DNA from: Prado023 sp963697345
GTDB taxonomy: Bacteria; Actinomycetota; Actinomycetes; S36-B12; CAIYMF01
Reading direction: 5' to 3'
Length of the DNA: 64,000 bases
Assembly (NCBI GenBank): GCA_963697345.1
Contig: CAVONS010000005.1
Location: 216,099 to 280,098 of the forward strand
The notes under the pieces are model-generated. The model worked only from the letters and a program-made list of their open reading frames with translations, had not been told where the DNA came from and did not search any database. The position numbers were made by a program, and so were the translations under genes. This document shows, in pieces, positions 7,159 to 16,435 of this stretch; position 1 is the stretch's first letter; each line of letters begins with the position of its first letter.

Positions 7159-8555
7159 CCACCAGCGACATGTCCTTCAGTGAGCCCGGCGACGACACCC
7201 TGGCCGAGCGCGCCCGGGATCGGCTCTGGATGCACTTCACGCGGCACAGCGTGTACGAGGACGGCGCCGGCCACGTCCCGGTCATCGTGCGGGGTGAGGG
7301 CGCGCGCGTCTGGGACGACCAGGGCAAGTCGTACCTGGACGGGTTGGCGGGACTCTTCACCGTCCAGGCTGGGCACGGCCGCCGCGAGATCGCCGAGGCC
7401 ATGGCCAAGCAGGCCGAGCAGTTGGCCTTCTTCCCCCTGTGGTCCTATGCGCACCCCACCGCCATCGAGTTGGCCGAACGGCTGGCCGACATCGCTCCTG
7501 CGGACATCAACCGCACCTTCTTCACGTCGGGCGGTGGCGAGGCCGTCGAGTCGGCGTGGAAACTGGCCAAGCAGTACTACAAGCTCACCGGCAAGCCGAC
7601 CAAGTACAAGGTCATCAGTCGCAACGTGGCCTACCACGGCACCCCGCAGGGGGCCCTGTCCATCACCGGCATCCCGGCGGCCAAGACGGCGTTCGAGCCA
7701 CTCGTGCCCGGCGGGATCAAGGTCCCGAACACCAACTTCTACCGGGCCACGACCCACGCCGACGACATCGAGGCCTATGGCCAGTGGGCGGCCGACCGGA
7801 TCGCGGAGGCCATCGAGTTCGAGGGCCCCGACAGTGTCGCGGCGGTGTTCATCGAGCCCGTGCAGAACTCCGGCGGGTGCTTCCCGCCGCCCCCGGGGTA
7901 TTTGCAGCGCGTGCGCGAGATCTGCGACGAGTACGACGTCCTGCTCGTCGCCGACGAGACGATCTGTGCGATGGGTCGCATCGGTGACTACTTCGCGATG
8001 AGCCGCTACGGCGTCCAGCCCGACATCATCACCTTCGCCAAGGGCCTGACCTCCGGCTACTCGCCGATGGGCGCGATGATGGTCCACGATCGGCTCTTCG
8101 AGCCGTTCAGGAGCGGCACGACCACCTTCCTGCACGGCTACACCTGGGGCGGGCATCCGGTCTCCGCGGCGGCTGCGCTGGCGAACCTGGACATCTTCGA
8201 GCGCGAGGGTCTCAACGCCCACGTCCAGGCGAACGAGGGCGCGTTCCGGGCGACCCTCGAGAAGCTGCTCGACCTGCCGATCGTCGGAGACGTGCGCGGC
8301 GCCGGATTCTTCTACGGGATCGAGTTGGTCAAGGACAAGTCGACCAAGGCCACCTTCAGCGATGCGGAGGCCGAACGGCTGCTGCGCGGATTCCTGTCCA
8401 AGGCGCTCTTCGATGCCGGCCTCTACTGCCGCGCTGACGACCGCGGCGACCCGGTGATCCAGCTCGCCCCACCACTGGTCATCGGCCAGCCGGAGTTCGA
8501 CGAGATCGAGCAGATCCTGCGCTCGGTTCTCACCGAGGGCATGGCCCTGCTCTGA
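7155..8555 (+). CDS. Class III pyridoxal-phosphate aminotransferase, probably polyamine/omega-amino acid:pyruvate
   Basis: A 466-residue fold-type I, class III aminotransferase. The PLP-binding Lys296 lies in TFAKGLTSGYSPMGA, Asp267 (LLVADE) contacts the cofactor pyridine, and SGGGEAVE (125-132) forms the phosphate loop. Family members nearest in style transfer the amino group of putrescine, spermidine, beta-alanine or GABA to pyruvate or 2-oxoglutarate. The start is the ATG overlapping the stop of the Lrp gene. With the aldehyde dehydrogenases and the Pot importer it completes a transaminase route from putrescine to 4-aminobutyraldehyde to GABA. The exact amine donor cannot be fixed from sequence. 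Confidence 0.88.
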   Translation: MTTSDMSFSEPGDDTLAERARDRLWMHFTRHSVYEDGAGHVPVIVRGEGARVWDDQGKSYLDGLAGLFTVQAGHGRREIAEAMAKQAEQLAFFPLWSYAHPTAIELAERLADIAPADINRTFFTSGGGEAVESAWKLAKQYYKLTGKPTKYKVISRNVAYHGTPQGALSITGIPAAKTAFEPLVPGGIKVPNTNFYRATTHADDIEAYGQWAADRIAEAIEFEGPDSVAAVFIEPVQNSGGCFPPPPGYLQRVREICDEYDVLLVADETICAMGRIGDYFAMSRYGVQPDIITFAKGLTSGYSPMGAMMVHDRLFEPFRSGTTTFLHGYTWGGHPVSAAAALANLDIFEREGLNAHVQANEGAFRATLEKLLDLPIVGDVRGAGFFYGIELVKDKSTKATFSDAEAERLLRGFLSKALFDAGLYCRADDRGDPVIQLAPPLVIGQPEFDEIEQILRSVLTEGMALL

Positions 8556-8631
8556 CCCTCCGGCCAGGGCCCAGCCCCGTCGACCCGACCGCCCACCGCT
8601 CCGGCGGCGGGCACCTCCCCAGGAGGTCACC

Positions 8632-9267
8632 GTGACCGGTCAGACTCCCCGCACGACCCCGTCACGCGATGCCGACCATGTTTCGGCTGACCGATCGGCT
8701 GCCGACCGGATCCTGGCCGAGTCCCTCGTGGGCCACGTGGGGGTACTGGATCCTGAGGGCCGACCCGTGGTCCTGCCGGTGGCCGTGGCCCCGGACGGCG
8801 ACCGCGTCCTGTTCCACGGCTCGACGGGGTCGCGGATGTTCCGCGCACTGGCAGCCGGCGGTCCGATGTGCCTGACGATCACTCACGTGGACGGTCTCGT
8901 GATGGCGCGCAGCGCCTTCGAGTCGAGCATGAACTACCGGTGCCTGGTCGTCCTGGGCACCGCCCGCGTGCTGGCCGGGACGCAGAAGGAGGATGCGCTG
9001 CGCACGCTCACCGAGCACCTCACCCCGGGTCGATGGGACTCCCTGCGACCGATGCGCGCGAAGGAGGTGGCCGCCACCACCGTGCTGGCGCTGCCCCTCG
9101 TCGAGTTCTCGGTGAAGACCCGCGAGGGCGGCCCGGACGATCCCGATGACGCCCAGTGGCCGATCTGGGCCGGTCACGTGCCGATCCGCACCAGCGCGGG
9201 CCCGGCGCGTCCCGAGCCCGGCAGCGCGGATCGGGCGCTCCCAGGACTCCCGGGGGCCCTGCGATGA
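8632..9267 (+). CDS. Pyridoxamine 5'-phosphate oxidase-family (FMN split-barrel) protein
   Basis: A 211-residue protein with the split beta-barrel fold of pyridoxamine-phosphate-oxidase-like and NimA-like flavoproteins. A conserved core runs from about residue 25 to 185 (GHVGVLDPEGRPVVLPV, then a FHGSTGSRM stretch that usually lines the flavin phosphate site). The start is a GTG preceded by AGGAGG five bases away. Its stop overlaps the ATG of the following amine-oxidase gene (ATGA), which indicates co-expression. True PdxH enzymes are shorter and have different active-site residues, so vitamin B6 synthesis is not implied. A flavin- or F420-dependent reductase or a cofactor-handling role beside the PLP aminotransferase and FAD oxidase is possible. 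The function is not known. Confidence 0.75.
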   Translation: MTGQTPRTTPSRDADHVSADRSAADRILAESLVGHVGVLDPEGRPVVLPVAVAPDGDRVLFHGSTGSRMFRALAAGGPMCLTITHVDGLVMARSAFESSMNYRCLVVLGTARVLAGTQKEDALRTLTEHLTPGRWDSLRPMRAKEVAATTVLALPLVEFSVKTREGGPDDPDDAQWPIWAGHVPIRTSAGPARPEPGSADRALPGLPGALR

Positions 9268-10640
9268 CTGATCTGCGCGACGTGTCCCTGTGGTGGGACA
9301 GCCTGGGGCCTGCGGCGCCGGCCCGTGCCCCGCTGCCCGGGGATCTCGACGTCGATGTGGCCATCGTTGGCGCCGGATACACCGGCCTCTGGACCGCGCA
9401 CTACCTCGCGAAGGCCGCGCCCGGGACCCGCATCGCGATCATCGAGGCCAACGTCGCCGGCTTCGGGGCCAGCGGTCGCAACGGGGGCTGGTGCTCAGCG
9501 CTGTTCCCGGCGTCGCTGGAGACCATCGCCGGGCAGAGCTCGCGACGTGATGCGCTGGCCATGCAGCACGCGATGCATGACACCGTCGACGAGGTCGGCC
9601 GGGTGGCGACCGAGGCGGGCATCGACATCGACTGGGCCAAGGGCGGGACGATCGGCCTGGCCCGGACCGCGGTGCAGCTCGACCGGGGCAGGGACGAGAT
9701 CGCCCGCATGCGCTCCTGGGGGTTCGGCCCCGACGACTACCGGATGCTCGACTCCGACGAGGCCCAGTCGCGCACGGGTGCCACGGGGGTGCTGGGTGCG
9801 ACCTACACGCCACACTGCGCGGCGATCCACCCGGCGAAGCTCGCCACGGGGCTTGCCACGCTCGTCGAGTCAGCTGGCGTGACGATCTATGAGGGCACCC
9901 CGGCACTGCGCATCGAACCGGGGGTCGTGCGCACCGTGCACGGCGATGTGCGCGCGCCGTTCATCGTCCGGGCAACCGAGGCGTTCACCCCCAGCCTGGC
10001 CGGACATCGCCGCACCCTGCTGCCGGTGTACTCCCTCATGCTGGCAACCCAGCCCCTGCCCGATGAGCTGTGGCTCGAGATCGGCCTGGCGCAGCGCGAG
10101 ACCTTCAACGACGGCCGGCACCTGATCATCTACGGGCAGCGGACCGCCGACGGTCGGCTCGCCTTCGGAGGGCGCGGTGCCCCCTACCACTTCGGATCAC
10201 GGGTCGATCCGGGGTTCGAGCGCAACCACGAGGTCCACGACGGCCTCTGGGCAACGCTGACCGACATGTTCCCCGCCCTGGCTGCCTACGAGGTGACGCA
10301 CCGGTGGGGTGGGCCGTTGGGCATCACCCGGGACTGGTTCGCCTCCTGCGGCCTCGACGAGCGCACGGGCCTGGCCTGGGCCGGCGGCTATGTCGGCGAC
10401 GGCGTGGCCACCACGAACCTGGCCGGGCGGACGCTGGCCGACCTCCTGACCGGGTCGACCTCGGAGCTCACGGCGCTGCCGTGGGTCAACCACCCGTCGA
10501 GGCGCTGGGAGCCCGAACCCCTGCGCTGGCTGGGAGCCAACGCAGGTCTGGCGGTCATGTCCTCGGCCGATTCCCACGAGGCACGTACGGGGCGCTCGGC
10601 GCGAAGGGCCCAGCTGATGGGCCGGTACGTGGGTCACTGA
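9264..10640 (+). CDS. FAD-dependent amine oxidoreductase (DAO / gamma-glutamylputrescine-oxidase-like)
   Basis: A 458-residue flavoenzyme of the D-amino-acid-oxidase superfamily. The dinucleotide-binding motif VAIVGAGYTG lies near residues 31-40, with the acidic end of the second strand about 24 residues later (IIEAN). The FGASGRNGG segment typical of PuuB-type enzymes follows. Members oxidise secondary or primary amines with release of an aldehyde and ammonia. The gene starts at an ATG overlapping the stop of the flavin split-barrel gene and ends the plus-strand polyamine operon. It would give a second, oxidase-based entry into polyamine breakdown beside the aminotransferase. No glutamylpolyamine synthetase gene is in the window, so gamma-glutamylputrescine as substrate is unproven. 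Confidence 0.82.
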   Translation: MTDLRDVSLWWDSLGPAAPARAPLPGDLDVDVAIVGAGYTGLWTAHYLAKAAPGTRIAIIEANVAGFGASGRNGGWCSALFPASLETIAGQSSRRDALAMQHAMHDTVDEVGRVATEAGIDIDWAKGGTIGLARTAVQLDRGRDEIARMRSWGFGPDDYRMLDSDEAQSRTGATGVLGATYTPHCAAIHPAKLATGLATLVESAGVTIYEGTPALRIEPGVVRTVHGDVRAPFIVRATEAFTPSLAGHRRTLLPVYSLMLATQPLPDELWLEIGLAQRETFNDGRHLIIYGQRTADGRLAFGGRGAPYHFGSRVDPGFERNHEVHDGLWATLTDMFPALAAYEVTHRWGGPLGITRDWFASCGLDERTGLAWAGGYVGDGVATTNLAGRTLADLLTGSTSELTALPWVNHPSRRWEPEPLRWLGANAGLAVMSSADSHEARTGRSARRAQLMGRYVGH

Positions 10641-10679
10641 GCCCCTGGCCGAGGACAACCCCAGCAGCCCCACGACCCC

Positions 10680-11579
10680 TCAGAACTGGTTCGGGACGAA
10701 GTTGAACGGGTAGTGGGGCGCTTCGTAGCCCTTGGCAGACTGCCGCTTGGGAAGCGTGATGTCCAGCACAGGCTGCTTCTCATAGGGGATCTGCGAGAGC
10801 AGGTGGCTGATGATGTTCAGCCGGCCACGCTTCTTGTCGTCGGTGCTGGCCACGAACCACGGGCCCCAACCAGTGTCGGTTGCCTCGATCATTGCGTCAC
10901 GGGCCCGGGCGTAGTCGTACCAGCGGCCGTAGGACTTCAGGTCCATCGGCGAGAGCTTCCACGTCTTGCGCCCGTCGTGGATGCGCCCCTCGAGCCTCTT
11001 GGTCTGTTCCTCGGCGCTGACCTCCAGCCAGTACTTGAGCAGGATGATCCCCGAATCCACCATCGCCTTCTCCACCTGTGGGGTCATCTCGAGGAACCGG
11101 TCGGTCTCCTCCTGCGAGCAGAAGCCCATGATGGGCTCGACACCGGCGCGGTTGTACCAGCTGCGATCGAAGATGACCACCTCCCCGGCAGCGGGGAAGT
11201 GCGGCAGGTAGCGCTGGATGTACATCTGGGACTTCTCCCGCTCGGTGGGAGCAGTCAGCGCCACAACCCGGAAGACCCGAGGGCTGACCCGCTCGGTGAT
11301 CCGCTTGATGACACCGCCCTTGCCGGCCGTGTCGCGTCCCTCGAAGACGATCACCACCTTCGCGCCGGTGGACTTCACCCACTCCTGCAGGGCGACGAGC
11401 TCGATGTGGAGCAGGCGCATCTGCTCCTCGTAGTCCTTGGTCCGCATCTTCTCGGCCGGTGGCTGAGCGCCCGGCTGGCGCAGTTCGCCCGACGAATCGG
11501 GCGCCACCCGCCCCCGGGGCCGGGACTTCGGCTGTGTCATGGCGCCGGGATCCTTGGTCTTCCTGCTCTTCTTCGTCAT
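10680..11579 (-). CDS. ppk2: Polyphosphate kinase 2 (PPK2 family)
   Basis: A 299-residue polyphosphate:nucleotide phosphotransferase that uses inorganic polyphosphate to phosphorylate nucleotides, or makes polyphosphate in reverse. Walker A GRDTAGKGG (81-89), the Walker B-type DRSWYNRAG (138-146) and the lid region with EEQTKRLEGR are all present, as in single-domain class I enzymes. The start is uncertain: ATGs at 11579, 11591 and 11537 are in frame and none has a strong ribosome site; the middle option used here gives a basic N-terminal tail. It converges on the amine oxidase gene and is divergent from putA. Class-level substrate choice (ADP versus GDP) is not readable here. Confidence 0.88.
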   Translation of the reverse strand: MTKKSRKTKDPGAMTQPKSRPRGRVAPDSSGELRQPGAQPPAEKMRTKDYEEQMRLLHIELVALQEWVKSTGAKVVIVFEGRDTAGKGGVIKRITERVSPRVFRVVALTAPTEREKSQMYIQRYLPHFPAAGEVVIFDRSWYNRAGVEPIMGFCSQEETDRFLEMTPQVEKAMVDSGIILLKYWLEVSAEEQTKRLEGRIHDGRKTWKLSPMDLKSYGRWYDYARARDAMIEATDTGWGPWFVASTDDKKRGRLNIISHLLSQIPYEKQPVLDITLPKRQSAKGYEAPHYPFNFVPNQF

Positions 11580-11680
11580 GCACACGATCATGCACCCGCC
11601 CGGATACACGTGTCGCCCCTCGCAGGAGCTTGCCCGGCGAAGGCGTGCCCGCATGGAGTCAGGGGCCCGCGAGGACCACC

Positions 11681-14600
11681 ATGGGTGGTGTGGACACCAT
11701 CGGTCTCGACCTTCCTTCACCCCTGCGCGATGCCGACGACGTGGTGGACCGCGCTGTGGCCCGGGCCGCCCGTTGGATGGACGATGCCGAACGCCAGCGC
11801 ACGCGTCGGGAGAAGGCCAACCGACGCCGTCTGACGCGCCTGCTCCAGGATCCCGCGGGGCTCCCGGTCACGATGGCACTGACCGATGAGGTCATGCGCA
11901 TCGCCGATCCCGGTCGTGCCGCGGCCACGCTGCGGAGCGCAGCAGGAGCGTCCAACCGGCGCGCACTGGGTGTCCGTGACCACGTCGGGCTGGCCGCGGT
12001 CAGCCGACTGTCGACCATCGCACCGGACCCGGCGATGCGGCTCGTGCACTGGCAGATCCGCGAAGCCTCAACCGGGATCATCCTGCCGGCAGAGCAGTCC
12101 CCGCTGCGCAAGCACCTGCAGAGCAGGTCAGCCGAGGGGGCGCGGTTGAACATCAACGTCCTGGGCGAGGCGGTCCTCGGCGAGGACGAGGCCACCCACC
12201 GCCTGGACCGGGTCATCGAGATGCTCACGCGCCCGGAGGTCACCTACATCTCGGTGAAGATCTCGGCGATCGCCGCGCAGCTGAGCACCTTCGACCACGC
12301 AGGCTCGGTCGTGCGCGTCGCCGAGCGGCTGCGGACCCTGTACAGAGCCGCCAGCGGCACCTCGCCACGCACGTTCGTGAACCTCGACATGGAGGAGTAC
12401 CGCGACCTCGCCCTGACCGTCGACGTCTTCACGCAGGTGCTCTCCGAGGACGAGTTCCTGGAAGTCGAGGCCGGAATCGTCCTGCAGGCCTACCTGCCCG
12501 AGAGCCATGCGGTGTTCGAGCAGTTGCGCACGTGGGCCGTGGCCCGCCGCGAGCGGGGTGGGGCGCCCATCAAGGTCCGCATCGTCAAGGGTGCGAACCT
12601 CGCGATGGAGACCGCCGAGGCCCAGGTGCACGGCTGGCCGGCGGCGCCCTACGGGTCCAAGGCTGACGTGGACGCATCCTGGAAGCGCCTGGTGGACGTC
12701 GCGCTGCGCGCCGGGAATGCCGACGCCGTGCGCATCGGGATCGCCAGCCACAACCTCTTCGACCTCGCGTGGTCCCTCGAGGTGGCTTCCGAGCGTGGGC
12801 TGTCAGCCCAGGTCGACATCGAGATGCTCGAGGGCATGGCCAATGCGGAGGCCCTGGCGATCATCCACGACGTGGGCTCCGTGCTGCTCTATGCGCCGGT
12901 GACCTCCCATGACGACTTCGCCTCGGCCGTGGCCTACCTGGTCCGCCGGCTGGACGAGAACACCGCGCCCGAGAACTTCCTGCGCGCCTCGTTCAGCCTG
13001 ACCGTCGGCTCACCCACGTTCGCCGAGCAGGAGGGCCGCTTCCGCGAAGCAGTCGCTGCTCGGCACTCGGTGGCCCTCGAGACGCGACGGCACGGAGCGC
13101 AGCCCGAGAGCGACACGGAACCGGTCAGCACGGGGTTGTTCCACAACGAGCCGGAGATCGACGTCACCCGCCCTGAGGAGCGCGCCCTGATCGCCGCTGC
13201 CCTCGATCGGCACTCCCCCGGGTGGGACCGCCCGATCCCCCTGGTGGTCGCCGGGATCGAGCATGTCGACGGTGTGGTGCAGGGCGGGAACCCGAGCGCC
13301 GAGGGAGCCACGTGGTACGCCTACACCGTGGCCACCGCGGCGCTGGTGGACGAGGCGGTGGCCGCGGCACGGACCGCGGTCGCAGGCTGGGAGGCACGCG
13401 GACACCACGACCGCGCCCGAGTCCTGTGGGAGGCGGCCCGGGTCATGGGCCAGGAGCACCACGACACGCTGGCTGTCATGGCCCTGGACGCCGGCAAGAC
13501 CGTGGACCAGGGGATCCCCGAGGTGTGCGAGGCCATCGACTTCGCGCGGTACTACGGGCGCTCGGCGATCCGAACCCTGGAGAACGCTGCGCCCAGCACC
13601 CCCGCGGGCGTGGTCGTGGTCGTCCCCCCCTGGAACTTCCCCTACGCGATCCCCGCGGGCGGAGTGCTCGCCGCGCTCGCCGCGGGCAACAGCGTCATCC
13701 TCAAGCCTGCGCCGGAAACGGTGGCCACGGCATGGGTCCTCGTGCAGCAGCTGTGGCGCGCCGGAGTCCCCCGCGAGGTGCTGCAGTTCGTCCCCACCCG
13801 GGATGACGAGGTCGGCCAGCGCCTCGTGACCCACCCGGATGTCGACGTCGTGATCCTGACCGGCTCATGGGCCACGGCCCGGCTGTTCAGCTCGTGGCGC
13901 CCCGACCTGCGCCTCATGGCCGAGACCTCCGGGAAGAACGCCCTGCTCATCTCGGCCACGGCCGACATCGATGCAGCCGTCAAGGACCTCGTGGCTTGCG
14001 CCTTCGGCCACGCGGGCCAGAAGTGCTCGGCCGCCAGCCTGGCGATCGTCGAGGCCTCCGTGCACGACAACCCGGCCTTCCTGCGGCAGCTGCGTGACGC
14101 CGTGACGACCGAGGTGGTCGGGCCCGGAACCAGCGCCGCCACGGTGATCGGGCCGCTGATCCGACCTGCCGAAGGCCCGCTGCTCCGGGCCCTGACCACC
14201 CTGGAGCCCGGGGAGTCGTGGTTGGTCGCCCCACGCCAGCTGGACCAGACCGGCCATCTGTGGAGCCCGGGGGTCAAGATCGGAGTCGCGCCCGGCTCCT
14301 GGTCACATATGACCGAGTGGTTCGGTCCGGTCCTGGGTGTGATGCGGGCGCCCGACCTGGACACCGCGATCGAGTGGCAGAACGCCGTCGAGTACGGACT
14401 CACGGCGGGGATCCACGCCCTGGACGCCGGTGAGTGCGAGACCTGGATCGAGCGCATCCAGTCCGGCAACGTCTACGTGAACCGGGGCACCACCGGGGCG
14501 GTGGTGAACCGGCAGCCGTTCGGCGGGTGGAAGAAGTCGGCCGTGGGCCCCACTGCCAAGGCCGGCGGACAGAACTACGTGGCGTGCCTGCGTGACTGGT

Positions 14601-15112
14601 CCCCCGGGAACGCCGCCCTCACCAGTGCCGATGCCGAAGCCTGGTGGCGCAGCACCGGGAGCACGGTGCGCGACCTCACCGGCCTGACGGTGGAGCGCAA
14701 CCTCGTCCGGCTGCTGCCACTGCGCACGCCGGTCCTGGTCCGCGTCGATGCCGACACCCGCGCCAGCGACCTGGAGTCCGTGCGCCGGATGGCCGCGCGG
14801 ACGGGGACGAGGATCGTGCTGAGCAGCGCCACGTCCCGCGGGGCGGACACGGCAGTGGAGACCGTGGAGCAGGCTGTCGAGCGCGTCCGTGCCGGGCGGG
14901 TGAGCCGGGTGCGCTGGCTGTCCGGCGAGGACCCGGGCGATCTGGCTGTGGTGGGGCTCGACGCCGGGATCAGCATCGACCGTCGACCCATCGCAGGCAG
15001 CGTCGACGTCGAGGGCCCGCGGTGGATGCACGAGCAGAGCGTGTGCATCACCGCGCACCGGTACGGCAACGTCGGCGCCGGACCGCAGCCACGTGTGAAC
15101 AACACCCCCTAG
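11681..15112 (+). CDS. putA: Bifunctional proline dehydrogenase / delta-1-pyrroline-5-carboxylate dehydrogenase
   Basis: A 1143-residue fusion that oxidises proline to glutamate in two steps. The FAD-binding proline dehydrogenase barrel occupies about residues 80-480 (with VKGANLAMETAEAQ and the YAPVTSHDDF region). The NAD-dependent aldehyde dehydrogenase domain spans about 540-1000, with PPWNFP near 649, Glu748 (MAETSGKN) and the nucleophile Cys782 (GQKCSAAS). About 140 further residues follow, as in other actinobacterial fusions. No N-terminal DNA-binding ribbon-helix-helix is seen, so it should not be an autorepressor like the enterobacterial PutA. The ATG at 11681 has GAGGA five bases upstream. 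It is divergent from ppk2. Confidence 0.92.
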   Translation: MGGVDTIGLDLPSPLRDADDVVDRAVARAARWMDDAERQRTRREKANRRRLTRLLQDPAGLPVTMALTDEVMRIADPGRAAATLRSAAGASNRRALGVRDHVGLAAVSRLSTIAPDPAMRLVHWQIREASTGIILPAEQSPLRKHLQSRSAEGARLNINVLGEAVLGEDEATHRLDRVIEMLTRPEVTYISVKISAIAAQLSTFDHAGSVVRVAERLRTLYRAASGTSPRTFVNLDMEEYRDLALTVDVFTQVLSEDEFLEVEAGIVLQAYLPESHAVFEQLRTWAVARRERGGAPIKVRIVKGANLAMETAEAQVHGWPAAPYGSKADVDASWKRLVDVALRAGNADAVRIGIASHNLFDLAWSLEVASERGLSAQVDIEMLEGMANAEALAIIHDVGSVLLYAPVTSHDDFASAVAYLVRRLDENTAPENFLRASFSLTVGSPTFAEQEGRFREAVAARHSVALETRRHGAQPESDTEPVSTGLFHNEPEIDVTRPEERALIAAALDRHSPGWDRPIPLVVAGIEHVDGVVQGGNPSAEGATWYAYTVATAALVDEAVAAARTAVAGWEARGHHDRARVLWEAARVMGQEHHDTLAVMALDAGKTVDQGIPEVCEAIDFARYYGRSAIRTLENAAPSTPAGVVVVVPPWNFPYAIPAGGVLAALAAGNSVILKPAPETVATAWVLVQQLWRAGVPREVLQFVPTRDDEVGQRLVTHPDVDVVILTGSWATARLFSSWRPDLRLMAETSGKNALLISATADIDAAVKDLVACAFGHAGQKCSAASLAIVEASVHDNPAFLRQLRDAVTTEVVGPGTSAATVIGPLIRPAEGPLLRALTTLEPGESWLVAPRQLDQTGHLWSPGVKIGVAPGSWSHMTEWFGPVLGVMRAPDLDTAIEWQNAVEYGLTAGIHALDAGECETWIERIQSGNVYVNRGTTGAVVNRQPFGGWKKSAVGPTAKAGGQNYVACLRDWSPGNAALTSADAEAWWRSTGSTVRDLTGLTVERNLVRLLPLRTPVLVRVDADTRASDLESVRRMAARTGTRIVLSSATSRGADTAVETVEQAVERVRAGRVSRVRWLSGEDPGDLAVVGLDAGISIDRRPIAGSVDVEGPRWMHEQSVCITAHRYGNVGAGPQPRVNNTP

Positions 15113-15163
15113 GCCCGGGATGCTGCGAGTTTGGCGCCGGGCGGATCCGGGCAGGATGGCCTG

Positions 15164-16435
15164 ATGCAGGCCTTCCGCGCGATCTTCGCCCACCCGGGCA
15201 CGAAGTCGATGACGACGGCGGCACTCGTCGGTCGCTTCCCGATGGCCATGCTGGGCCTGGCGGTGACGCTGCTCGTGGTCACCGAGACCGGTTCCTACGC
15301 GACCGCTGGTGCCGTGGCCGCATCCCTGACCCTGGCTGGTGCCGTGGGCGGACCACTGGGTGCCAGGCTGGCCGACCGCTTCGGGCAGCACCGCGTCATC
15401 CCACCCCTCCTGGGCGTGCACATCCTTGCTGTCGCGAGCCTCACCGTGTCGGTGCTGGCCGGGACGCCGGTGGTGCTGTGGCTCCTGCTGGGCATTCTCG
15501 CCGGCCTCAGCGGACCCAACCTGGGAGCCATGGTGCGCACCCGGTGGGCGGGCATCGCAGCGAACCCTCGCGAGCTGGGCTCGGCCTTCGCGCTGGAGTC
15601 CACACTCGATGAGGTCGCCTTCGTCGTCGGTCCTCCGCTGGCCACGGGCCTGGCTGTCGCACTGGCTCCGTGGTCCGGGGTCGCGACAGCCATGTTGCTG
15701 GCCGCCTCCGGCGGACTGTGGATGGCCGCGCAGCGCCGGACTGAGCCGGCTCCCTCGCACACCAGGGCGAGCGCGGGGCCCCCGATCTGGCGCTCGGGCA
15801 CGCTGCAGGTGCTGACGCTGCTCATGCTGCTCATGGGTGCCATCTTCGGTGCCCTCGAGGTGGCCACAGTGGCCTTCGCCGAGGAGCAGGGATCGATCGC
15901 GTCCGCGGGGCTGCTGCTGGGCACCTTCGCCCTGAGCAGCGGCCTCACCGGACTCTTCCTCGGCGCACGGCCAGGGACGTGGCGGCTGACGACCCAGCTG
16001 CTGTTCGGCACGATCATGCTGGCAGCCTCCGCTGCGGTGCTCCCGTTCATCAACGGCATCCCGGCCTACGCCGCCGGGATGTTCGCCGCCGGCCTCGGGG
16101 TGTCGGCGGTCATGATCGGCGCCTCGCAGATCATCGAGCGCAGCATGCCGCGCAGCAGGCTCACCGAGTCCCTGGCCCTGTCGGTCTCCGGGCTCCTGAT
16201 CGGTTCCGCGGCCGCAGTCGCGGGGGCCGGTGCCGCGATCGACGCTGCCGGCTCATCGGCGGGCATGGCCGTGGGCTCGGTGGCAGCCGTCCTCGGCGTC
16301 GCCATCGCACTGCTCGCCCGACCGCACCTCACCCGCGCCGAGGCCCTGCCGGACTCCGTCGACGTCGACCCGCTCAGGGGGTCGGCAGGGGCTGGTCGGG
16401 TGGAGTCGGCTGCCGGAACAACCCCTCCTGCGTGA
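15164..16435 (+). CDS. MFS transporter
   Basis: A 423-residue membrane protein with about twelve hydrophobic segments. A GPLGARLADRFGQHR stretch between segments 2 and 3 matches the conserved basic loop of the major facilitator superfamily. The C-terminal third is very Ala/Gly-rich, which is common in such exporters. The start is the ATG at 15164, fifty bases after putA on the same strand; the open frame begins a little further upstream without a better start. Its substrate is unknown; genes of this type are often annotated as drug or sugar exporters. It is convergent with the thioesterase gene and overlaps its 3' end by about 60 bases, which is unusual and may mean that the C-terminal tail is variable. 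Confidence 0.82.
   Translation: MQAFRAIFAHPGTKSMTTAALVGRFPMAMLGLAVTLLVVTETGSYATAGAVAASLTLAGAVGGPLGARLADRFGQHRVIPPLLGVHILAVASLTVSVLAGTPVVLWLLLGILAGLSGPNLGAMVRTRWAGIAANPRELGSAFALESTLDEVAFVVGPPLATGLAVALAPWSGVATAMLLAASGGLWMAAQRRTEPAPSHTRASAGPPIWRSGTLQVLTLLMLLMGAIFGALEVATVAFAEEQGSIASAGLLLGTFALSSGLTGLFLGARPGTWRLTTQLLFGTIMLAASAAVLPFINGIPAYAAGMFAAGLGVSAVMIGASQIIERSMPRSRLTESLALSVSGLLIGSAAAVAGAGAAIDAAGSSAGMAVGSVAAVLGVAIALLARPHLTRAEALPDSVDVDPLRGSAGAGRVESAAGTTPPA

Noticed and set aside
10641..10679. Terminator between the convergent amine oxidase and ppk2 genes
   Set aside because: The 39-base gap has no stem of useful length.
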